Positions 19,240 to 27,910 of a stretch of 33,512 nt of DNA are shown here, one piece after another. Within the stretch, counting starts at the first letter, position 1. Each line of letters opens with the position of its first letter. The notes beneath the pieces were generated by a model. It was not told the DNA's origin, made no database searches, and saw nothing but the letters and a program-made list of their open reading frames with translations. The stretch is taken from positions 1 to 33,512 of the forward strand of contig JAAXGT010000124.1 in NCBI GenBank assembly GCA_012271205.1. Direction: 5' to 3'. The translations under genes were made by a program, and so were the position numbers. Source of the stretch: Rhodothermales bacterium (lineage in GTDB: Bacteria; Bacteroidota; Rhodothermia; Rhodothermales; Bin80).

Positions 19240-19500
19240 ATGTCCGAACCATCTAGCCTCTTACAAGAAGAGTCTGCCTTTTATGACCGCATGCGCAACG
19301 AATTGCTCATGCAATACCCCAACAGGGTGTTGCTTATCCACGGTGATCGTGTAGAAGGGGATTTCGATACAGTTGACGCTGTAATTACTGAGGGGGTTCG
19401 CAAGTATGGTGCGGGACCGTTCTTGGTGCGAAGGGCTGGCGAAGACGCACCGGTTTTATCTGCACCCGCACTAACGCTAGGGATACTTAAATGCCAATAG
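19240..19500 (+). CDS. Small protein (86 aa) of the type often paired with a retropepsin-like aspartic protease
   Basis: MSEPSSLLQEESAFYDRMRNELLMQYPNRVLLIHGDRVEGDFDTVDAVITEGVRKYGAGPFLVRRAGEDAPVLSAPALTLGILKCQ. Its 3' end overlaps the next start (ATGCCAATAG, 19491-19500). Confidence 0.65.
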   Translation: MSEPSSLLQEESAFYDRMRNELLMQYPNRVLLIHGDRVEGDFDTVDAVITEGVRKYGAGPFLVRRAGEDAPVLSAPALTLGILKCQ

Positions 19501-19957
19501 TTACGGTTCGGATGACCGGCAAGGCAACGCTACAAGACGGCAGTGTAAAGGAAATTGGGAGGCTGAGGCACTTGCTACTAAGGGGGCGTGTATTGCAGCC
19601 ACGCTGACCGTATCCGACGCTCAGCAGAGGGGACTGGCCGCGACTGCTGCGAAAAGTGTGGCGGACATGGTCATGTTCGATACTGGTGCGAGCCGAACCT
19701 GTTTTGACCAAGAAATGGCGACACAATTGGGACTCGTAATCGTGGGCAAGGCAAATATGACCTCGGCTTCTCATTCAAATCACGAAGTCCCAGTATATTA
19801 CGGGAAAACTTACCCTTCCTGGCCTAAGTGTCAATATATAAAGAAGGCATAGGGGCAAATTTGGCCCCTCAAGGGCTTATTCCCTAGATTGGTAGAGACG
19901 TGCTCCGTCACGGAATTTTGATCTGCCATGGTACAGACGGCTCCGTGACATTATACA
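19491..19957 (+). pseudogene. Retropepsin-like (clan AA) aspartic protease, frameshifted
   Basis: Three frames needed: MPIVTVRMTGKATLQDGSVKEIG; EAEALATKGACIAATLTVSDAQQRGLAATAAKSVADMVMFDTGASRTCFDQEMATQLGLVIVGKANMTSASHSNHEVPVYYGK (DTGAS at 19679-19693); IGANLAPQGLIP*IGRDVLRHGILICHGTDGSVTL. Confidence 0.8.
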
Positions 19958-19970
19958 AGACATTATACAA
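19947..19970. repeat. Perfect 12-bp tandem repeat (GACATTATACAA)x2
   Basis: Read directly at the 3' end of the protease pseudogene. Confidence 0.85.
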
Positions 19971-20202
19971 TATGAGCTCAGGGGGGCGCTCGATCGCACA
20001 GAATCTGTCCACTTCGCGTACAGCTTTCTTCGTGCCCTTCATGGAAACGTCTTCCCCGACACTCCTCCCCGAACAACTTAGAGCTAAGCGTACGTACGTT
20101 GGCACAAGCTTCAGCCCCAACCGAAGCCTGCGGGTCATGCAGTCGGGAAAACAGCCCTAAAACTTTGCCGTACCTTGCCTCTTCAAGAACGAAGGTAGAC
20201 CG

Positions 20203-20349
20203 ATGAGAAACAAGAAAGAACGACAAGCCGAATTAGACCGCATTAGCTGGATTCCCAGCCCGAATCCCCGTTACCAAGGCATGTCACCGCTGGAGATCGC
20301 ATGGGCGCTCTTGCAGCCCACGAAAAAGACGACGAAAGCAGTGAAGTAA
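20203..20349 (+). CDS. Small 48-aa protein, unknown function (not in supplied ORF track)
   Basis: ATG at 20203, upstream GAAGG ribosome-binding-like sequence, TAA at 20347. Product MRNKKERQAELDRISWIPSPNPRYQGMSPLEIAWALLQPTKKTTKAVK. Confidence 0.5.
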   Translation: MRNKKERQAELDRISWIPSPNPRYQGMSPLEIAWALLQPTKKTTKAVK

Positions 20350-20380
20350 TGCCCCATACGGCAGATCGGACCGCTAGTAA

Positions 20381-20822
20381 ATGTCTGTGCGCCGTACCTT
20401 TCTTACTTGTTCGCTGCTTGTACTGCTGGCTGCACCAGCACACGGCAAGCTGTTTACTCGAACATCTTGGCAGCGATTGACAGCTAAGTGTATCGGTGTT
20501 ATTCTCTTCACAGGGACACGCCACTCAATACCTACCGTTCGAGAGTACAATCAAGACCAGAATTGAGTTGAGACTGCGACGGGCGGGGATCAAGGTGATC
20601 GATCTTACAGTGGGGAGAATGTTCTTCAATGCGACCGCCACTTATCCTAGATTATGCGCGGTATCTTACTCAACCGACGTCTGGTATCATATCGTGGACG
20701 GTGACGGTGACTATGAGATAGTAGGTATTTACAGCAACGGAATAATGAGCCGGGGCACGTATGCGGACAGTAACCAGCAGTTGCGGCAACTGGTGGGTGA
20801 TGCCGCCGACATCTGGCCATAA
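20381..20822 (+). pseudogene. Small secreted/periplasmic protein, frameshifted
   Basis: Signal peptide in one frame (MSVRRTFLTCSLLVLLAAPAHG) and body in another (TIKTRIELRLRRAGIKVIDLTVGRMFFNATATYPRLCAVSYSTDVWYHIVDGDGDYEIVGIYSNGIMSRGTYADSNQQLRQLVGDAADIWP*). Confidence 0.6.
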
Positions 20823-20921
20823 ACGAAATCCTTAAAGCACGCACTAATCACTCGCTATAATCCTCAACTATTGTATATAATCCCCTTACTTTTCTGCAAA
20901 TTTGACCTACGCGCGTAGCTC

Positions 20922-21455
20922 ATGCGCATCATTGCAGGTGATTTTCGCGGCCACGTGCTTCGCACGTCCCCCGGATTGTGCACGCGTCCGACGACGAGCC
21001 GGGTGCGTGAAGCGATGTTTGGCCTGGTTGAGGCGCGAATGAGCCTTCACGGTGCACATGTTCTGGATCTCTTTGCAGGTAGCGGGGCACTCGCGCTGGA
21101 AGCACTCAGTCGGGGCGCTGCGTACGCTACCCTCGTCGAGGCCAATGCAGACGTGCTCCATGCTGCCCGAGACAACGGCACAGCACTTGGCGTTGACGGT
21201 CGATGCCGTTTCCTGCGGGCAGACGTGCTGACCTACCTGAAACGATATCGGGAAGATCCCGTGGATTTAATCATGGCGGATCCGCCGTATGATTTGGCAT
21301 CTGTGATAACCCTGCCCGAACTTGCCCTGAAGCGCGTGCGCTCCGGTGGACTCCTGGTGTTGGAGCATAGTCGGCACTTCAGCTTTGATACTTGTTCTTC
21401 TCTGGATACTACGCGGGTCTACGGGCGCACTAGAATAAGCGTGTTCAAGGCCTGA
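20922..21455 (+). CDS. rsmD: 16S rRNA (guanine(966)-N2)-methyltransferase RsmD
   Basis: MRIIAGDFRGHVLRTSP..TRPTTSRVREAMFGLV..VLDLFAGSGALALEALSRGA..LIMADPPYDL. Confidence 0.93.
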   Translation: MRIIAGDFRGHVLRTSPGLCTRPTTSRVREAMFGLVEARMSLHGAHVLDLFAGSGALALEALSRGAAYATLVEANADVLHAARDNGTALGVDGRCRFLRADVLTYLKRYREDPVDLIMADPPYDLASVITLPELALKRVRSGGLLVLEHSRHFSFDTCSSLDTTRVYGRTRISVFKA

Positions 21456-21462
21456 ATACACA

Positions 21463-21939
21463 ATGGCGCTTGCGATTTATCCCGGCACGTTTGACCCCCT
21501 GACACTCGGCCATCTCGATATAGCTGAGCGGGCCTTGCGCATTTTCGACGAGCTGGAAATCACTGTGGCCGTACATGCGGACAAGAAAGCATTTCTATCC
21601 GCATCCACACGCGCGGACCTTATTCGGCAGTCCACAGCGCACCTGACGAGCGTAAACGTGACCATATTCGAAGGCTTGATTGCCAAGTATGCGCAATCCC
21701 GGAGCGCCATCGCACTCATAAGGGGACTGCGCAGCATGAATGATTTTGACTACGAACACAAGATGGCGTACGCCAATCGACGCCTAGTCCCGGCTCTGGA
21801 TACGGTCTTTTTCCCGACTGCGGCAGCCCATGCGCTTACAAGCTCGTCGCTGGTCCGGGACATTTTGCGCTGGGGGGGTGACATTAGTCCGTTTGTGCCG
21901 CCGCCTGTCGCGGCAGCACTCTCACGCGACTATCAGTAA
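21463..21939 (+). CDS. coaD: Pantetheine-phosphate adenylyltransferase
   Basis: MALAIYPGTFDPLTLGHLDIAERAL, ALIRGLRSMNDFDYEHKMAYANRRL, SSSLVRDI. Confidence 0.95.
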   Translation: MALAIYPGTFDPLTLGHLDIAERALRIFDELEITVAVHADKKAFLSASTRADLIRQSTAHLTSVNVTIFEGLIAKYAQSRSAIALIRGLRSMNDFDYEHKMAYANRRLVPALDTVFFPTAAAHALTSSSLVRDILRWGGDISPFVPPPVAAALSRDYQ

Positions 21940-21988
21940 ACCCGCTGCGAGTCATCTTTTTCATGCAACCAATCTCATATAACAGCTG

Positions 21989-23188
21989 ATGCACCAATTC
22001 TTCAATCCCCGGGTGGCTTCAATGCAGCCCTCGGCCACACTGGCCATGTCGGGTCGTGCCAAAGAACTCAAGCGCCAAGGTGCTGATGTCATCGCGCTTA
22101 GCGCCGGCGAGCCTGACTTCAATACACCGGCACCCATTGCCGAAGCAGGCATTCAGGCCATTCGGGAAGGGTTTACGCGGTACACCCAGAATGCCGGCAT
22201 GCTGCCCTTGCGCGAAGCTATCTGCGCCAAGCTATTGCGCAATAACGGTCTGATTTACGATCCGGGACAAATCCTCTGCTCCAATGGGGCCAAGCAAAGC
22301 GTTGCGCTGGCGGTCTCGGTCCTTGCGGCGGAGGGCGATGAAGTGATTATCCCTGCTCCCTACTGGGTGAGCTATCCTGAAATGACCCGTTCAGCGGGCG
22401 CGACCCCCGTGATCGTCCCCACGGGTGTGGAAACAGACTACCGCCTCACACCTGCGGTGCTGGAGGCGGCCATAACGCCCAGCACGCGATTACTGATTAT
22501 GTGCTCGCCCTCCAATCCGACCGGTTCGGTGTATTCACGAGCTGAACTGGAGGCTTTGGCAGAAGTGCTCAGGTCACATGGGCGCATTGTAGTGGTGTCA
22601 GATGAGATTTACGAGCACGTAGTCTATGATGCGACACATACGGCCATCGCATCGCTGCCTGGCATGCAGGAGCGCACGATTACCGTAAATGGGTTTTCCA
22701 AGTGCTATGCTATGACCGGCTGGCGCTTGGGGTATATGGCCGGCCCGCAGGACGTTGTTAAACAGGCAGCCAAGCTTCAGGGGCAGTTTACGTCGGCGCC
22801 TTCAAGCATCACGCAAAAGGCCGGCTTGGCCGCGTTGAACATGAGCATGGAACCGCTAAACACAATGGTTGCCGCCTTCAGGGAGCGCCGAGACTATTTA
22901 CTGTCCCGCCTGCGCGCATTGGAGGGCGTGGATTGTCCGAAACCGGAAGGCGCGTTTTACTTGTTCCCCCAAGTGGCGAGCTATTACGGAAAGACGGCCC
23001 CCTCCGGCCGTGTCATTACGGGGAGCGAAGAATTGTGCTTTTACCTGCTGGAAGAGCACTACGTGGCCCTCGTGCCCGGGGCTGCCTTTGGTGATCCGAA
23101 CGGTATAAGGATTTCGTATGCAGCATCCATGGACGATCTCAAGGCCGCGCTGGCACGCATTGAGCGAGGGCTGGCTGCTCTAAGCTGA
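21989..23188 (+). CDS. PLP-dependent class I aminotransferase (aspartate aminotransferase-like)
   Basis: LSAGEPDFNTPAPIAEAG, SNGAKQSVALAVSVL, IMCSPSNPTGSVY, VSDEIYEHVVYD, NGFSKCYAMTGWRLGY (PLP lysine). Confidence 0.95.
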   Translation: MHQFFNPRVASMQPSATLAMSGRAKELKRQGADVIALSAGEPDFNTPAPIAEAGIQAIREGFTRYTQNAGMLPLREAICAKLLRNNGLIYDPGQILCSNGAKQSVALAVSVLAAEGDEVIIPAPYWVSYPEMTRSAGATPVIVPTGVETDYRLTPAVLEAAITPSTRLLIMCSPSNPTGSVYSRAELEALAEVLRSHGRIVVVSDEIYEHVVYDATHTAIASLPGMQERTITVNGFSKCYAMTGWRLGYMAGPQDVVKQAAKLQGQFTSAPSSITQKAGLAALNMSMEPLNTMVAAFRERRDYLLSRLRALEGVDCPKPEGAFYLFPQVASYYGKTAPSGRVITGSEELCFYLLEEHYVALVPGAAFGDPNGIRISYAASMDDLKAALARIERGLAALS

Positions 23189-23239
23189 ACACGACTCGCA
23201 CTGCGGCATTGAAGGGGCTCCTTTTCACGTGACAATACT

Positions 23240-24436
23240 TTGTTGCCGGCGCCACTTTTGTCCACGCCTTCCCGTCCGCGCTACGTGCTGCACGCCGGGC
23301 TATTTGTAATAACGCTTGTATCGACGGCGTTCACCGGAGCTACAGTCTTTATCGGCCGCAGTGTGGCTTGGGCAGCCAGTAATCCAGTGTTTACACTCGG
23401 CGGCCTTCCTGTTACGGAACGGTTTCTTCTGGACGGTTTCATATTTGCGGGAGGCCTGATCCTGTTTTTGACAGTGCATGAGTTGGGCCACTACATTCTC
23501 GCGCGTATCCATGGTGTGCGGACGTCACTTCCATATTTCATCCCGGCGCCATTTATCGGAATAGGCACGCTGGGTGCTGTAATCAGTATTCGCGAGCCCA
23601 TACCCAGCTCGCGCAAGCTCTTCGACATTGGCGCCGGTGGGCCACTGGCCGGTTTCATCATGACACTGGTTCTGCTGCTGGGGGCATTGGCTGCCCTGCC
23701 CTCTCCCGACTACATGCATGGCGTCGGTGGACATGAGGCCCTTTTGCGGTACATCGACGCTACGGGGCGTTTTCCCGATGCGCCTCTGGACGATATGGTG
23801 CCGGGCGCGCGGCTGACAGTGGGCTCCACTCCGCTATACTGGGGGCTTTCACAGTTCTTTGCCGATGTGCCGCCAATGCATGAGATGTATCACTATCCCC
23901 TGCTATTTGCAGCTTGGCTGGGGTTGTTCTTTACGGCACTAAATCTGATGCCAGTTGGACAACTGGACGGTGGACACATCATTTATGCCTTGTTTGGTCG
24001 TCAATGGCACGGCCGTATTGCACGAGCCTTCATACTGATAATGCTGTGTTCCATGGCAGTCGGAGGAGCTCAGACGTTGCCCGACCTGATATCGGGGATG
24101 ATGGCAAACCAATTGGCTGCAAATATGGCGGCCTGGTTTGTCCTTGGCGCGATACTCGCTGTGTGCACGCGGCGCGTCGTGGGCCCGTACTGGCTGCTGG
24201 CAACCATGCTTGTACTGGTGGTAGGCTCTGCCGGGACCGCGTTGCCCAGCGTATTTGACCGTTTCGGCTACTTCGGATGGCTGCCCTGGTGCCTGCTTCT
24301 GATATTTGTGATCAAGGTGGATCATCCCCCCGTTGCAAACATGGCACCCTTATCGCCGACACGCAAGGTGCTGGGCCTGCTCTCGATGCTGATTTTCTTG
24401 CTCTGTTTCAGTATTCGGCCGCTTTACAGTGTATAA
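23240..24436 (+). CDS. Site-2-protease-family (M50) membrane metallopeptidase
   Basis: VHELGHYILARIHGVRTSLPYFIPAPF (HExxH), GAGGPLAGFI, NLMPVGQLDGGHIIYAL; multiple TM helices. TTG start. Confidence 0.92.
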   Translation: MLPAPLLSTPSRPRYVLHAGLFVITLVSTAFTGATVFIGRSVAWAASNPVFTLGGLPVTERFLLDGFIFAGGLILFLTVHELGHYILARIHGVRTSLPYFIPAPFIGIGTLGAVISIREPIPSSRKLFDIGAGGPLAGFIMTLVLLLGALAALPSPDYMHGVGGHEALLRYIDATGRFPDAPLDDMVPGARLTVGSTPLYWGLSQFFADVPPMHEMYHYPLLFAAWLGLFFTALNLMPVGQLDGGHIIYALFGRQWHGRIARAFILIMLCSMAVGGAQTLPDLISGMMANQLAANMAAWFVLGAILAVCTRRVVGPYWLLATMLVLVVGSAGTALPSVFDRFGYFGWLPWCLLLIFVIKVDHPPVANMAPLSPTRKVLGLLSMLIFLLCFSIRPLYSV

Positions 24437-24457
24437 AAGGTGGTCTGACACAAGCAA

Positions 24458-25291
24458 TTGAACCGAAACGCTCGCATAACAGCCTTGGCATTACTACTTG
24501 CCGTCAAAGCAGCTTGTGACAGTGTGCCCGGCCCGCCTCCCGGAAATCAGCAGCCACCGGCGATTGAGGATTTTGTACTCGCCCCCCAGCGTGTCGTGTA
24601 TGGCTTGCTCAGTGACGACGAAATAATTGGCGACAGCATCCGGGTAGCGCTTACAATCGGCGTCACGGTTCGCAGTGCTGATGCCCCAATCGAGGTTGTG
24701 CACTGGATCATTCAAGCACCAGCCCAAGACGCTGATTCGATTGCAGGTGGTACACTGCCGGCCATAAGCGGCTCACGCTACGAGAGTTCTGTCACGGTAA
24801 CTCTAAGTGCTGTAACCGTGCAAACCTACAGCGTGCTGGTGTATGCAGTCGATACTGCGCAGCGACTCAGTGGCCAGGCACGGGGGGCACTGGAATACGT
24901 CCGTGTCTTTGAGCCGGGTCAGCCGCCAATCGTGGAGGAACTAATCATACCTGATACCCTGCAGCGACCCGCTGCCGGCAGTCCGGCCAAGCGTTTGGCT
25001 TTCATTGCACGCGCATCGGATGCGGACGGCCTTCCAGACATTGAGCTGGTTGAATTCTGGAACGAGAGTTCCCCGGGAAGGCGCTTGGCGATGTGCGATG
25101 ATGGCAACCGGCGCCCATGTGGCACCAGCTTGGAAAGCGGTGATGTGCAAGCTGGTGACAGCCTGTTTACACGGACGGTGTTCGTGACAAGCGAAAACGC
25201 ACTAGGAACCAACGCATTTGTGTTTCAGGCTGTGGATCGTGCCGGGCTGCGCAGCAGTGAGGTCCGACATGCCGTGGTAATTGTGGAGTAA
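24458..25291 (+). CDS. Putative lipoprotein with Ig-like/beta-rich domains, unknown function
   Basis: TTG start; MNRNARITALALLLAVKAACDSVPGPPP (lipobox AVKAAC), beta-rich sequence with two similar segments. Confidence 0.6.
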   Translation: MNRNARITALALLLAVKAACDSVPGPPPGNQQPPAIEDFVLAPQRVVYGLLSDDEIIGDSIRVALTIGVTVRSADAPIEVVHWIIQAPAQDADSIAGGTLPAISGSRYESSVTVTLSAVTVQTYSVLVYAVDTAQRLSGQARGALEYVRVFEPGQPPIVEELIIPDTLQRPAAGSPAKRLAFIARASDADGLPDIELVEFWNESSPGRRLAMCDDGNRRPCGTSLESGDVQAGDSLFTRTVFVTSENALGTNAFVFQAVDRAGLRSSEVRHAVVIVE

Positions 25292-25297
25292 CAGAAT

Positions 25298-26881
25298 ATG
25301 CGTCCCTGGGCGATCATTATGATACTTGTTGCAGCACCGGCGCGTGCCCAAGATCTGGTGCGCACACCGGGTATTCTGGCGAACGATGTGACCAACCTGC
25401 ATGCCGAGGGCCGGGCGATCTGGGTTGGTCCTTACCTGAACGTCAGCACAGACGGTGGCCAAACCTGGAAAGCGGCTCAGGCTGATTCGCTGACCGGATT
25501 CAGGAACTCGGTGTATTCCATCGATATTGAGGGTAACATCATATGGGCCGGATTGGGATTCCAGTATACCCGGTCCCGCAGCGACGGTCAATCGGAAAGC
25601 GTAAACGAAATCCGCGGCCTGCTGCATTCCCAAGACGGCGGTGCATCGTGGACGTACGTGTCACATCTTCCTTTCGCGGATTCTGACCCGGCAACGACCG
25701 GACTCTTGGATTTACCCGAGGATACGTTGATTGCCTATGGGGACGTGCAGCTTTCAACCCTGGCGATCACCGTCGCGGCACAGAGTCCGCCTTGGGATAT
25801 CGACTACAACCCGACGACCGGCGATCTCTGGGTCGCTGGACAGCTTGCCGGCATTCGCAAATCACAGGATCAGGGGCGCACCTGGCAGCGCATCGTATTG
25901 CCGCCGGACACGTCGTGGTTCCTCTCTCCGAGACTGGGACTGGAATTTCCGTTCCTGGTACAGCCGGTTGGTATTGCTCCGGACAATTTCTTTGGACTGA
26001 ACTTCCAAGCTTTTGCGATACTCGCCGACGAATCCGGAGCGGTATGGGCTGGAACAGCGGGCGGGCTTAACCGCTCGGAGGATGGCGGAACCTCTTGGCG
26101 CCACTACACGACAGAGGATGGTCTCACGGGCGACTGGGTGATTTCCATTGAAGAGCAGCACAGGCCGGGCCTGTCACCAGCTGTGTGGGCCACCAACTGG
26201 CCCAGTCTGGGCGAACATCAGGGCTACGGCATTTCAGTAACGCGAGATAACGGACACTCATTTGAAAGTGCCTTGCATAGCGAGCGGTGTTACGACTTCG
26301 CGTTCGACGGCCCGCGCGTGTATGTGGCCTGTGACGGCGGGTTGTATATATCGAGAGACGACGGGCATACGTTTGTTGCAGTTCGCAATTTTTACGACGC
26401 CCGGAATCCGGATCGTACGTTCCGTCCGGGTGCTGGAGTTTATGCCGTTGCCACGACGGATGATGCCATCTGGGCGGGCACGGCAGACGGCTTATTCAAA
26501 AGCACAGACGAGGGCCGGACGTGGCACACCTTCCGGACGCTGGTACCACTTAACCCGGACGGACTGCCGCCAGTTATTCCGGCCGATCACGTACCAGAGG
26601 TGGACACCTACGCCTATCCGAATCCATTCTCGCCTGCAGCTGACCGGTTGATTCGTCTGCGATACAAACTGGAGGAAGGGGGCACGGTCATCATTCGCGT
26701 GTTTGATTTTGGAATGAACCTGGTGCGCACGGTCCTGAACGAATCACAGGAACATGGTGAGCGAGAGGTGTCATGGGATGGATTGGACGATTATGGCGCC
26801 CGGCTGGCCAACGGTCCCTATTTCTATGCCGTACAGACTTCAGGTGGGACCTTCTGGGGCAAAATTCTGATTCTGGAATAG
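25298..26881 (+). CDS. Secreted beta-propeller (BNR/Ycf48-like repeats) with C-terminal FlgD-Ig/T9SS-like tail
   Basis: Repeats STDGGQTWKAAQ, SQDGGASWTYV, SQDQGRTWQRI, SEDGGTSWRHYT, STDEGRTWHTFR; tail DTYAYPNPFSPAADRLIRLRYKLEEGGTVIIRVFDFGMNLVRTV...DGLDDYGARLANGPYFYAVQTSGGTFWGKILILE. Confidence 0.85.
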   Translation: MRPWAIIMILVAAPARAQDLVRTPGILANDVTNLHAEGRAIWVGPYLNVSTDGGQTWKAAQADSLTGFRNSVYSIDIEGNIIWAGLGFQYTRSRSDGQSESVNEIRGLLHSQDGGASWTYVSHLPFADSDPATTGLLDLPEDTLIAYGDVQLSTLAITVAAQSPPWDIDYNPTTGDLWVAGQLAGIRKSQDQGRTWQRIVLPPDTSWFLSPRLGLEFPFLVQPVGIAPDNFFGLNFQAFAILADESGAVWAGTAGGLNRSEDGGTSWRHYTTEDGLTGDWVISIEEQHRPGLSPAVWATNWPSLGEHQGYGISVTRDNGHSFESALHSERCYDFAFDGPRVYVACDGGLYISRDDGHTFVAVRNFYDARNPDRTFRPGAGVYAVATTDDAIWAGTADGLFKSTDEGRTWHTFRTLVPLNPDGLPPVIPADHVPEVDTYAYPNPFSPAADRLIRLRYKLEEGGTVIIRVFDFGMNLVRTVLNESQEHGEREVSWDGLDDYGARLANGPYFYAVQTSGGTFWGKILILE

Positions 26882-26889
26882 GCCAAGTC

Positions 26890-27909
26890 ATGAAAGGATT
26901 GCCAAGATGGTTGCTCTGGTGCGGACTGCTGGCCTTTGCGGCTGGCAGTGTGCATGCCCAGTCGGCCGGTGTGATAGCCCGCATGGGCTTTGGTGCGCGC
27001 GGAATGGCTGTGGGCAACGCTTTGGCTGCAGACGCATCCGGATGGACCAGTCCCTATTACAACCCGGCGTTGGCCCCGTACACCACACAGCAGCATCTAG
27101 GCTTGTCCGCTGCGCTCATGTCCCGGGATCGACAGCTTCAGTTCGTCGAGTTGGGCGCGCCCTTGCGGCCTCGTGCCGGAATCGCCGCAGGGCTCATTCA
27201 TGCAGGCGTAAGCAAGATCGACCAGCGGGACAATAGTGGCTATCATGTAGGCTACACTTCCGTGAATGAGTACGCATTCTTTCTCGCCTTCGGGTTACGC
27301 GTGCATACACGCGCTTCCGTGGGCGTGGGAATTCAGCTCTTCCGGAGTGATTTATATCCAGGCGTTGCGCCCGCAAGAAGTATCGGATTTGATGTCGGAC
27401 TGGTCCTGCAGTTGATGCGCGGCCTGCATGTGGGGGGGGTGGTGGAAGACTTGCTCGCCCGATACACATGGGACACGTCTGCTCTCACCGGAGGCACCAC
27501 TTCCGACCGCTTTCCACGGCGCTTTCGAGTGGGTGTGTCGTGGCAGTCGCAAAGCGGCCAGTTGCGCCTTTTGGGCGAATACGAGTCACAGACCGCGCAA
27601 CGAGAGGTCTTGCGACGCAGTGTTGTGCTGTCAGGCTTTTCAGCACAGGAAGTCTTTGAGGCCGAAATCCTGACCCTGCATGCGTCACGGTTGCGCTTGG
27701 GCACAGAATACCAACCTGTGCCAATACTGGCGCTGCGCGCTGGGCTGGATCGACTTGAGGAAGTAAGCAACGGCGGTCCTCGTCCCAGCGCCGGGTTTAT
27801 GGTCGAGCAACCCCTCGGCCTGCTTCTTACGCGAGCAGCTTATACTATTGTGCTTGAACCATGGGCACTTGGAACTATGCACCTCATAACGATCCGTTTT
27901 TTTCTGTAA
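26890..27909 (+). CDS. PorV/UPF0164-like outer membrane barrel protein
   Basis: Start taken at ATG 26890 (MKGLPRWLLWCGLLAFAAGSVHAQ signal peptide) rather than ORF-track 26773. ARMGFGARGMAVGNALAADASGWTSPYYNPALAPY is typical of PorV/UPF0164 N-termini. Confidence 0.75.
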   Translation: MKGLPRWLLWCGLLAFAAGSVHAQSAGVIARMGFGARGMAVGNALAADASGWTSPYYNPALAPYTTQQHLGLSAALMSRDRQLQFVELGAPLRPRAGIAAGLIHAGVSKIDQRDNSGYHVGYTSVNEYAFFLAFGLRVHTRASVGVGIQLFRSDLYPGVAPARSIGFDVGLVLQLMRGLHVGGVVEDLLARYTWDTSALTGGTTSDRFPRRFRVGVSWQSQSGQLRLLGEYESQTAQREVLRRSVVLSGFSAQEVFEAEILTLHASRLRLGTEYQPVPILALRAGLDRLEEVSNGGPRPSAGFMVEQPLGLLLTRAAYTIVLEPWALGTMHLITIRFFL

Positions 27910-27910
27910 A

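Noticed and set aside
19978-20226. Minus-strand 82-aa ORF and plus-strand 86-aa ORF around 19900-20226
   Set aside because: Overlapping low-complexity reading frames with no protein-like signature; plus-strand ORF is largely read-through of the protease relic.
26773-26889. N-terminal extension of the first PorV-like ORF
   Set aside because: Overlaps the propeller gene; a clean signal peptide begins at ATG 26890.
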